Shown here: positions 56,036-62,642 of the stretch, in pieces
Position numbering within the stretch: position 1 is the first letter of the stretch
How the letters are laid out: each line of letters opens with the position of its first letter
Assembly (NCBI RefSeq): GCF_028737315.1
Contig: NZ_JAQZAO010000001.1
Span: forward strand, 124,001-188,000
Origin: Actinomycetospora lemnae
GTDB taxonomy: Bacteria > Actinomycetota > Actinomycetes > Mycobacteriales > Pseudonocardiaceae
Length of the DNA: 64,000 nt
Direction of reading: 5' to 3'
Translations under genes and position numbers: made by a program
Notes under the pieces: model-generated
Seen by the model: only the letters and a program-made list of their open reading frames with translations
Database searches by the model: none
What the model was told of the DNA's origin: nothing

Positions 56036-56079
56036 CAGGGGTGACCTCGTCACCCCGGTCCGTCACCCAGGCGATCGGA

Positions 56080-56988
56080 TCATCCGGCGGCGCGGGCCTC
56101 GCGGACCAGCCGGCGGGCGCGGTCGACGTCCGGCGGTGCGGGGAGGTCGGGCAGCAGGGTCGTCGCCCGGTAGAGCGCGCGCAGGGCGAGGGTGACGCCG
56201 AGGTCGGTGGTCGGCAGGCCCGGCAGCCCGTACATGCGCCGTGCCCAGCGGGGCAGCGTCGAGAACGAGATCGCCGCGATCGACGACAGCGTCAGCGCGA
56301 TCCCCGTCGGCGCGCTGGGCTGCGGGGTGAGCAGGCCCCCGACGCCGCGCCGCGCCTCGTCGGTGAGCCGCAGCCGCGGACGCACGCGGTCGAAGTAGGC
56401 GGCGAGCTCGGCCCGCGACGCCGGGACGATCGCCGGGTCGAGGCCCACGACCTCGGCGGCCCGCACGCTCTCGGCGACGTAGGCGTCGGCCTCGGCGTCG
56501 TCGACCACGCCCGCGCGGCGGGCGACGTCGACGTACGAGTCGATCTCGGCGTTGTGCACCCAGAGCAGGTTCTCCGGGTCGTCGAGGGCGATCTCGGTGC
56601 CGTCGGGGTCGCGACCGCGCAGGGTGGCGTGCAGGCGCCGGACCCGCGAGCCCGCAGCCTCCACGTCGGCCCGCGTCCCGAAGGTCCGGGTGCCGACGAA
56701 GCCGACCGTGCGCTGGAAGCGCGGCCACGCCTTCTTCGGGTCGAAGAGCGCGGAGTTCTGGAAGGTCGCGCGCATGACCTGCGGGTGCAGCGACTGCAGC
56801 AGCAGCGCCCGCATCCCGGCCACCCACAGCACCGGCTCCAGCTGCACCCGCCACGTCACCGACGTCGGGCCGAAGAGGCCGAGGTCGCCGAGCTCGCCGG
56901 GCTCGCCGAGGTCGCCGGCCCCGTCCGTCACGCCCGCCACGTCCGTCCCCATGAGGACGGGGTCACCGATCGGCGGCGCGTCAACCAC
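56080..56988 (-). CDS. DUF2236/MpaB-family oxygenase-like protein
   Basis: A 302-residue protein with DUF2236 signatures: LEPVLWVAGMRALLLQSLHPQVMRATFQNSA, FQRTVGFVGTRTFG and ENLLWVHNAEIDSYV. The family includes latex-clearing-protein-like and mycophenolate-pathway oxygenases and may bind heme. GTG at 56988 overlaps the upstream DoxX-like stop by 8 nt; ATG at 56952 is an alternative. Substrate unknown. Confidence 0.8.
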   Translation of the reverse strand: MVDAPPIGDPVLMGTDVAGVTDGAGDLGEPGELGDLGLFGPTSVTWRVQLEPVLWVAGMRALLLQSLHPQVMRATFQNSALFDPKKAWPRFQRTVGFVGTRTFGTRADVEAAGSRVRRLHATLRGRDPDGTEIALDDPENLLWVHNAEIDSYVDVARRAGVVDDAEADAYVAESVRAAEVVGLDPAIVPASRAELAAYFDRVRPRLRLTDEARRGVGGLLTPQPSAPTGIALTLSSIAAISFSTLPRWARRMYGLPGLPTTDLGVTLALRALYRATTLLPDLPAPPDVDRARRLVREARAAG

Positions 56989-57508
56989 GCTCGCTCGCGA
57001 GCTCCGCCGCGGTCTGCGACACCTTCGCCTCGGCCAGGGCCGCCCGCCGTTCGGCCTTCCACACCCGCTTCTCGGCCTTCTTCTCCGCGCGACGGCGCCC
57101 GGACCCGAGCAGCAGCGCCGCACCGATGCCGAGCATCCAGATGTCCTTGGCGATCGGTGTGCCCTGCTGCGTCGGGCGCAGCTTGCCGTCGTGCATCCCC
57201 GGCGTGCGCAGGTAGAGCCCGAGCATCCCCGCCGAGAACCCGGTCAGCGCGGCACCGGCGACGCGGCCGGAGACGAACGGCGCGAGCAGCGTGGCGCCGA
57301 CGGCCATCTCCCCGATGGACAGCGCCTTGAGGAAGGTCGGCGGGTCCATGTCCTTGAGGAACGGGTACGCGCCCGACGCGAAGCCGTGCAGCCCGGACGC
57401 GGTCTCCTCGTCGCCGGTCCACTTCTGGAGGCCGGAGTTGAGGATGAAGGCGCCGGTCGCGAGACGCTGCGGCACCTGGGCGAGGTCGACGGAGGTCATG
57501 AGGCGCAT
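56981..57508 (-). CDS. DoxX-like integral membrane protein
   Basis: A 175-residue protein with about four hydrophobic segments (ATGAFILNSGLQKW, ALSIGEMAVGATLLAPFV, AALTGFSAGMLGLYL, IWMLGIGAALLLG) of the DoxX/DoxD-like fold and a coiled, charged C-terminus (RRRAEKKAEKRVWKAERR). ATG at 57508 preceded by GGGAG. Overlapped by the DUF2236 gene; the pair may form a membrane redox unit (inference). Confidence 0.8.
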   Translation of the reverse strand: MRLMTSVDLAQVPQRLATGAFILNSGLQKWTGDEETASGLHGFASGAYPFLKDMDPPTFLKALSIGEMAVGATLLAPFVSGRVAGAALTGFSAGMLGLYLRTPGMHDGKLRPTQQGTPIAKDIWMLGIGAALLLGSGRRRAEKKAEKRVWKAERRAALAEAKVSQTAAELASERG

Positions 57509-57568
57509 GGTGCTCCCGTCGCCGCCCGCTCGCACAGCGTGGCCGGTCGGTCCATCCCGCTGAGCCGT

Positions 57569-57610
57569 TAGGCTCGCCTCGTGTCCGCCGCGGACCCGGG
57601 CCCCCGATGA
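57569..57610 (+). promoter_or_regulatory. -10 box and leaderless 9-codon upstream ORF
   Basis: TAGGCT (57569-57574) is followed 6 nt later by GTG at 57581. That frame encodes MSAADPGPR and stops at 57608-57610, overlapping the ATG of the DUF4239 gene as ATGA. There is no other good Shine-Dalgarno for that gene, so translation is likely coupled to this leaderless mini-ORF. Confidence 0.6.
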
Positions 57611-58377
57611 CCATGCTGCCGGTCTGGGCGCTGTTCGTGCTGCTCGTCGTCGTCGCGCCGGCCCTGGTCGTCGGGCTGCAGCTGCTCGTGCGCCGCCGGT
57701 GGCCCCACCTCGCCGAGGGCGAGCACAACGACGTCGCCGGCTACCTCATCGCCATCGTCGGCGTGATCTACGCGGTGCTCCTGGCGTTCGTCGTGGTCGT
57801 GACGTGGCAGCAGTTCAGCGCGGCGCAGAACGTCGTCGGGCAGGAGGCGAGCGCCCTGCGCGGACTCGAGCGCGAGAGCGCGGCGTTCCCGCCGGAGGTC
57901 CGCGAGCAGCTCGCGGCGGACGTCCGCGACTACGCCACGGCCGTGGTGACCCACGAGTGGCCGGCGATGAGCCGCGGCGAGGCCGGCCACCCGGCGGTCG
58001 TCGCCGTGCTCGACCGGATCGCCGACCACCTCGCCGCCCTGCCGGTGGACACGCCCGCCCGGCAGGAGTACCTCGGCGTCGAGGCCGACCGGTTCGCGGA
58101 GGTCGTGTCCTTCCGCTCGCAGCGCCTCGACTTCGTCGGCCAGGGGCTGCCCGGCGTGCTGTGGATCGCGCTCGTGCTCGGCGCGGCGGTCACCATTGGC
58201 TTCGGCCTGGTCTTCGGGCTGCGCAGCACGGCGCTGCACCTGCTCATGACCGGCAGCCTCGCCGCGACCATCGGCGTGCTGCTCTTCGTCGCCATCGCGA
58301 TCGACCAGCCGTTCCGCGGCGACGTCGCGGTGACGCCGGCGCCGTTGCAGCGGGTGCTCACCGACTTCGCCCGTTAA
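57607..58377 (+). CDS. DUF4239 integral membrane protein
   Basis: A 256-residue protein with four transmembrane segments: N-terminal pair (about 4-25 and 45-66), then a soluble helical part with ERESAAFPPEVREQLAADVRDYATAVVTHEWPAM, then two C-terminal helices (about 193-212 and 218-240). The DUF4239 family is distantly like bestrophin-type channels; function unproven. Start overlaps a 9-codon leaderless ORF. Stop overlaps the convergent sir2 stop. Confidence 0.85.
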   Translation: MTMLPVWALFVLLVVVAPALVVGLQLLVRRRWPHLAEGEHNDVAGYLIAIVGVIYAVLLAFVVVVTWQQFSAAQNVVGQEASALRGLERESAAFPPEVREQLAADVRDYATAVVTHEWPAMSRGEAGHPAVVAVLDRIADHLAALPVDTPARQEYLGVEADRFAEVVSFRSQRLDFVGQGLPGVLWIALVLGAAVTIGFGLVFGLRSTALHLLMTGSLAATIGVLLFVAIAIDQPFRGDVAVTPAPLQRVLTDFAR

Positions 58378-59162
58378 CCGTCCACGCCCGCCACGAGACG
58401 CGGGAGCAGCTCGCCCGTCCCGCCGCGCAGCACGACCGTCGCGACGTCGTCGTACGGCGTCGGCTCGGCGTTGACGATGACGACCGCCGCCCCCGCGGCC
58501 GCCGCCAGGTCGACGACGCCGGCCGCCGGGTGCACGCCCAGCGACGTGCCGGCCGCGAGCAGGACATCGGCCTCGACCGCGGCCCGGCGCGCGCGCATGA
58601 TCACGCCGGCGTCGAGCTCCTGGCCGAACGAGATCGTCGCCGACTTGAGGATGCCGCCGCACAGGGCGCACGGCGGGTCCTCCTCGCCGGCCGCGACGCG
58701 CGCGAGCGTCTCGGCCATCGGCGCGCGGGCGCCGCACGACAGGCACTGCGTGTGGTGCACCGTCCCGTGCAGCTCGACGACGAGGTCCGGTGACGACCCG
58801 GCCGCCTGGTGCAGCTCGTCGATGTTCTGGGTCAGCAGCGCGAGCAGGCGCCCGGAGCGCTCGAGGTCGACGAGCGCTTTGTGCGCGGGACCGGGGCGGG
58901 CCTCCCAGACCGGGTGCACGGCACGCTGGCGCCACGACTCCCGGCGGACCTCCGGGTCGGCGACGTAGGCCTGCAGCGTCGAGAGCCGCTCGGCCGCGGG
59001 GTTGCGGGTCCAGACGCCCTGCGGCCCGCGGAAGTCGGGGATGCCGGAGTCGGTGGAGACGCCCGCGCCGGTGAGCACGGTGACCCGCTGCGCCCGCGCG
59101 AGGAGGTCCGCGGCCCGGGCCACGTCCGCGTCGTCGGGGCCGTCGTCCAGGTCCTCTCCCAT
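58374..59162 (-). CDS. Sir2-family NAD-dependent protein deacylase
   Basis: A 262-residue sirtuin: GAGVSTDSGIPDFRG near the N-terminus, TQNIDELH, catalytic His in ELHGTVHH, and a zinc site of two CxxC pairs (CLSCG and CALCG), then GTSLGVHPA and IVNAEPT. It removes acyl groups from lysines using NAD+. ATG at 59162 preceded by a G-rich stretch. Convergent with the DUF4239 gene, stops overlapping within GTTAAC. Confidence 0.93.
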   Translation of the reverse strand: MGEDLDDGPDDADVARAADLLARAQRVTVLTGAGVSTDSGIPDFRGPQGVWTRNPAAERLSTLQAYVADPEVRRESWRQRAVHPVWEARPGPAHKALVDLERSGRLLALLTQNIDELHQAAGSSPDLVVELHGTVHHTQCLSCGARAPMAETLARVAAGEEDPPCALCGGILKSATISFGQELDAGVIMRARRAAVEADVLLAAGTSLGVHPAAGVVDLAAAAGAAVVIVNAEPTPYDDVATVVLRGGTGELLPRLVAGVDG

Positions 59163-59292
59163 GCCCCCACGGTCCCCCACTCGGGGGGCGGGTGTAACAC
59201 GCCCTTGATTCACCCCGACCTCACCCGTGCGGCGTCGCGAGCACCTCCGGGTGATGGATCCCCGGCTCGGGCGCCCACCGGGGAGGGGTGTC

Positions 59293-59823
59293 GTGGGGAC
59301 CCACCGTCAGCCGTCATCGCGTGTCATCGGCGTGCACAGCCTGCCGACCGCCGTCATCTCGCTCATCCAGGAGCAGGCCGAGGTCCGCGGGCTGGCCCGC
59401 GACCCGCTGCCCGAGGTCACGCACGCCGTGCGCACCGACGTCGTCGTCGGGACCTCGGGCTGGTTCGGGCGGGGCCGTCCGCGCCGCCGGACCACGGAGC
59501 TCCTGCTCACGCCCGATCTCCTCGTGGTCACCGACCGCGACCCCGACCGCGACGGGTCCGACCCGGACGCGCAGGTCGCGTTCCACCGTCTCCACCAGCT
59601 CGAGGTCACCCGCGTCGAGGGGCCCGAGCCCGGCATCGGCCTGCTGTCCACGCCCGTCGGCGCCACGGAGCGCGGCTCGCGGGTGGTCGTCACCGACGGC
59701 GGCCCCGAGACCGACCGCTTCCACCGCGCGCTCGCCGAGGCCGCGGAGCGCTCGCGGCGGGTCGACGTCCCGTCCTCGCGGATGCCGGCCGAAGCGGTGC
59801 ACGCCCCGTCCGAGGTGTCCTAG
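59293..59823 (+). CDS. Hypothetical protein, PH-like fold possible
   Basis: A 176-residue soluble protein of unknown function. Segments RTTELLLTPDLLVVTDRDPDRDG and FHRLHQLEVTRVEG alternate beta-strand-like patterns reminiscent of PH-like domains in actinobacterial hypothetical proteins. GTG at 59293 is favoured by GGGAGGGG just upstream; an earlier GTG (59227) or ATG (59254) in the same frame would add 13-22 residues. A strong hairpin follows. Confidence 0.65.
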   Translation: MGTHRQPSSRVIGVHSLPTAVISLIQEQAEVRGLARDPLPEVTHAVRTDVVVGTSGWFGRGRPRRRTTELLLTPDLLVVTDRDPDRDGSDPDAQVAFHRLHQLEVTRVEGPEPGIGLLSTPVGATERGSRVVVTDGGPETDRFHRALAEAAERSRRVDVPSSRMPAEAVHAPSEVS

Positions 59824-59889
59824 CGCGAGCGCGCACGCGGCAACGACTCCGCCGGTGCTGGTGGCTCAACGGCCGGCGGAGCCGTCCCG

Positions 59890-59912
59890 ACCGCCGGCCT
59901 TCGGCCGGCGGT
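59890..59912 (+). terminator. Hairpin after the hypothetical gene
   Basis: CCGCCGGCC-TTC-GGCCGGCGG: a 9-bp perfect stem with a 3-nt loop about 70 bp past the stop codon. Confidence 0.65.
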
Positions 59913-59990
59913 GATGAGTCGTTTCCCGAACAGACGCCGGCGCGAAACGGCGCGAGGGCATGAGCGCGGCGACCGCTACGCTGGCGCCGG

Positions 59991-60063
59991 GCCCCCGTAG
60001 CTCAGGGGATAGAGCACGGCTCTCCTAAAGCCGGTGTCGCAGGTTCGAATCCTGCCGGGGGCG
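59991..60063 (+). tRNA. tRNA-Arg (anticodon CCT)
   Basis: 73 nt cloverleaf: acceptor GCCCCCG/CGGGGGC, D-arm GCTC AGGGGATA GAGC, anticodon stem CGGCT/AGCCG with loop CTCCTAA (anticodon CCT, reads AGG), T-arm GCAGG TTCGAAT CCTGC, discriminator G. CCA is not encoded. TACGCT about 10 bp upstream is a possible -10. Confidence 0.97.
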
Positions 60064-60141
60064 CCCGCAGCCTGACCCGTGTGCCGGCGCCGTCGGCGTC
60101 GAGCAGGGCCACGACCTCGCCGGGCACGACCCGCAGGTCAC
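60064..60141 (-). pseudogene. Possible fragment of an ABC ATPase N-terminus next to tRNA-Arg
   Basis: The minus strand reads DLRVVPGEVVALLDADGAG, close to the beta-strand plus Walker A region of ABC ATPases (GEVVALLGxNGAGKST), but the Lys and following residues are lost (TRVRL). No start, no Walker B or signature motif nearby. A decayed fragment at a tRNA 3' end is plausible but could be coincidence. Confidence 0.35.
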
Positions 60142-60149
60142 GACATCCG

Positions 60150-60839
60150 TCATCGTCCGGTCGCCGGGCGCTGGTCCGGGCTCCCCACGCAGGACACCGC
60201 CGAGTACCGGGCGGACGACGTCTGCGCGGCGATCACCTCTCCGTCCACCCGGATCCGGCACGTGATCAGCCCGGCGACGGCGGTCGACGACTGCACCGTG
60301 AGGGTGTAGGTGTCGTGACCGTCGCCCGAGGTCGACCTCGTGCTCCACGGGAGACCGACGCCGTTCTCCCGCGACGCGGCCCCGTTGCGGCCGTAGGTCA
60401 CCAGGGCTCGAACGGCGTCGCCGGTGGCCTCGTAGACCACACCCGACCCGGTCGACAGCGGTGGCGCCGTGCGACCGGACGGGGTGGGCACCGCCGCTCG
60501 GACCGCGGCGAGGAGCGCGATGACGAGCACCGCGCCGATCGCGACGGCGAGGACCACCCCGCGCCACCGGGCTCGCCGATCGGTCGGCCGGGGGCGGGAC
60601 GGCTTCCGGGCCGGTGAGACGAGCCGCACGTCGCGCGGGACCGGCGGGACACCCGGGTGGCCGGGGGCGAGGGCAGGACGCAGAGGAGTGGTCGGGGCGT
60701 CCGCACCGGGTGGGCCCGGGATCGCGGGATCGGAGCGTCTCGCGGGAGCGCCCGTCCGTCGCGGTCGACGCCGACCGGGACCCGGTGGAGCCTGCCCCTG
60801 AGAGCCCGGCTGTCCGTGCGGGTCTCGTGGCTGATCCAC
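60150..60839 (-). CDS. Membrane-anchored secreted protein, MmpS-like C-terminal domain
   Basis: A 229-residue protein: Pro/Arg-rich cytoplasmic part (1-88), one helix (about 94-113, VVLAVAIGAVLVIALLAAV), and an extracytoplasmic beta-rich domain (about 128-215) with VVYEATGDAVRALVTYGRNG, LPWSTRS and LITCRIRVDGEVIAAQTSS, similar in form to MmpS accessory proteins. Two Cys (in ITCRI and AVSCVG) could form a disulfide. GTG preceded by GAGAGG. No MmpL partner is present here. Confidence 0.72.
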   Translation of the reverse strand: MDQPRDPHGQPGSQGQAPPGPGRRRPRRTGAPARRSDPAIPGPPGADAPTTPLRPALAPGHPGVPPVPRDVRLVSPARKPSRPRPTDRRARWRGVVLAVAIGAVLVIALLAAVRAAVPTPSGRTAPPLSTGSGVVYEATGDAVRALVTYGRNGAASRENGVGLPWSTRSTSGDGHDTYTLTVQSSTAVAGLITCRIRVDGEVIAAQTSSARYSAVSCVGSPDQRPATGR

Positions 60840-61179
60840 GCGAACCTCTCGATGTCGGACCAGAGCTGGTCGAGGACGGGTGCCGCAGCCCGCGGACCGC
60901 CCTCACGGCGACGACGCCGGGCCGGACGGGGCAGGGGGATGGCCTCGTCCGGACCCGACGCGGCGCGCGGCAGCCGGTGCCGGCGCCGCCCGCACTCTCC
61001 CAGCGGACCCGCCCCGCAGGCCCCGGTCCGACCTTGCGACTCCCTGACGACTCGGCCGACGACTCGCCGACGACTCGCCCAGGCGGCCGTCGACGCACCT
61101 CTGCCGAGTGAACGCCACAGTCCGTCGCGCGCGGCCCGCGCCTCCTGCGGCGCTGCTCGGCGTCCGCCGCGGCGACGTC
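60840..61179. other. Gene-free stretch with tandem CGACGACTCGC repeat
   Basis: This 340-bp stretch separates two minus-strand genes. I see no convincing gene. Around 61046-61080 an 11-bp unit (CGACGACTCGC) repeats about three times. The repeat lies upstream of the MmpS-like gene and might be regulatory, but nothing supports a specific factor. Confidence 0.35.
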
Positions 61180-61947
61180 TCACACCCCGGACGCGGTCTC
61201 GACCTCGTCGACGAGCCGCGCGGCCACGACCGCGAGGCGGGTGTTGCTCTCCTGCGAGAGCCGCACGAGGTGCTCGAACGCGGAGGTGGCGTCGATGCCC
61301 CGGCGTGCCATGAGCACGCCCTTGGCCTGCCCGATCAGGTCGCGCGAGGCCAGACCGCGCTCCAGCGCGGCGACGCGGTGGGCCGCCGGGAGGGCGACGG
61401 CGAGCGGGGCGGCGAAGGCCTGCGCGGTCGCGGCACTCGAGGCACCGAAGGTCCCGGGGAGCGGCCCGTAGAGGCTGAGCAGCCGGGTCCGTCGACGCGC
61501 GCCGCACGGCAGGACCACCGTCAGCACCGCGCCGACACCGGCCGTGCGGGCTCGTCTCGCCCAGCGCGGCCACCGTCGCATCGAGGTGTCGTCCAGGTCC
61601 GTGACCATCGCCGACCCCGGCCGCGCCCCCGTCGCCTCCACCAGGGGGCCCTCGTTCGTCGCGACGGCGAGGTGAGCGAGCTCCTCCACCACGGGCAGGC
61701 TGGCGGCGCGCGACCGCGCGTCGTCGTCGCCCAGCTCATCGACGCCGCTGGCGTCGGCGGCCGGGACGGCCTGCACGGCGCCCGCGACGAGCCGGTGCAC
61801 GAGCCCCTCCGCGTCGTGACGGCCCGGCGTCCTGAGCCCGCCCAGGCACGCCAGTGGAGGGGTCACCCCGGCCGCCTCCCCACGCATCTCGGGGTCCCCG
61901 CCGATGTCGGCCGGGACGTCGTGCGCCGCGTCTCCGTCACGTGCCAT
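61180..61947 (-). CDS. GAF-ANTAR RNA-binding antiterminator
   Basis: A 255-residue regulator with a GAF-like sensor (about 40-165) and a C-terminal ANTAR domain (about 185-250: HRVAALERGLASRDLIGQAKGVLMARRGIDATSAFEHLVRLSQESN). ANTAR proteins bind paired stem-loops in mRNA to prevent termination. The ligand is unknown. GAGAGGGAGG precedes ATG. Divergent from the marR-clc pair. Confidence 0.88.
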   Translation of the reverse strand: MARDGDAAHDVPADIGGDPEMRGEAAGVTPPLACLGGLRTPGRHDAEGLVHRLVAGAVQAVPAADASGVDELGDDDARSRAASLPVVEELAHLAVATNEGPLVEATGARPGSAMVTDLDDTSMRRWPRWARRARTAGVGAVLTVVLPCGARRRTRLLSLYGPLPGTFGASSAATAQAFAAPLAVALPAAHRVAALERGLASRDLIGQAKGVLMARRGIDATSAFEHLVRLSQESNTRLAVVAARLVDEVETASGV

Positions 61948-62134
61948 GGCCTCCCTCTCCGTCGTCGTCGGGACGGGGCCACCGAACCGGTCCCGTCCCG
62001 CGTCCCACCAGCGTCGCCACCCGGGGGCCGGTCAGGCCCGCCCGGCACCTGTCGCTCGTCTGACGTTCGTCGAGCGGGGCCGGGACGGCAGACGTCGCTG
62101 GAACAGCCGCCCTCGGCGGAGCAGACTTGCCGAG

Positions 62135-62152
62135 TAGCGTTGCCCAGGGCAA
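62135..62152 (+). promoter_or_regulatory. -10 box and palindromic MarR-type operator
   Basis: TAGCGT (62135-62140) overlaps the perfect palindrome TTGCCC-A-GGGCAA (62140-62152), just before the marR start. TTGC...GCAA dyads are typical MarR-family sites, suggesting autorepression and control of the coupled ClC gene. Confidence 0.6.
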
Positions 62153-62162
62153 TGATGTGCTG

Positions 62163-62642
62163 ATGCAACGTTTCGACGAGCCGGGCGAGGAACTCGTCGA
62201 TGCGGTCATGACGGCCAGCCGGGCCCTGCTGGCGGTGGTCGTGCGCTCCCTCGCAGCGGTCGACGAGGACGTGACGCTGCCGCAGTACCGGGCCCTGGTC
62301 GTCCTGGGCCAGCGGGGCACGGTGCGTCCGGCCGAGCTCGCGGTCGCGCTGGCCGTGACACCCCCGACGTGCACCCGGATGTGCCGTCGACTCGAGGGCA
62401 AGGGACTGGTGATCCGGGAGCGTCCCGACGACGACCGTCGGGCTGTGACCGTCGCGCTGTCGTCCGCCGGCCGCGACCTCGTCGACGAGGTGAGCCGCCG
62501 ACGGCGCGGCGAGCTGCGCACGCTGCTCGCCGGGGTGCCCGCCGGACGACGTGCGGGCGTGGTCGAGGGGCTGCGGTCGCTCGCCGAGGCCGCCGGCGAG
62601 GTCCCCGAGCCCGACTGGGCCGTCCGCGGGGCGGCGCGGTGA
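62163..62642 (+). CDS. MarR-family transcriptional regulator
   Basis: A 159-residue MarR protein: VTLPQYRALVVLGQRGTVRPAELAVALAVTPPTCTRMCRRLEGKGLVIRERPDDDRRAVTVALSSAG is the winged helix. ATG at 62163 is used; GTG at 62157 in frame is an alternative. It probably binds the palindrome in its own promoter. Its stop overlaps the ClC channel start (GTGA). Confidence 0.88.
   Translation: MQRFDEPGEELVDAVMTASRALLAVVVRSLAAVDEDVTLPQYRALVVLGQRGTVRPAELAVALAVTPPTCTRMCRRLEGKGLVIRERPDDDRRAVTVALSSAGRDLVDEVSRRRRGELRTLLAGVPAGRRAGVVEGLRSLAEAAGEVPEPDWAVRGAAR

Noticed and set aside
62152-62163. Short ORF (ATG ATG TGC TGA) before the MarR gene as a regulatory uORF
   Set aside because: Only three codons, and its position relative to the -10 does not fit leaderless initiation; likely chance.
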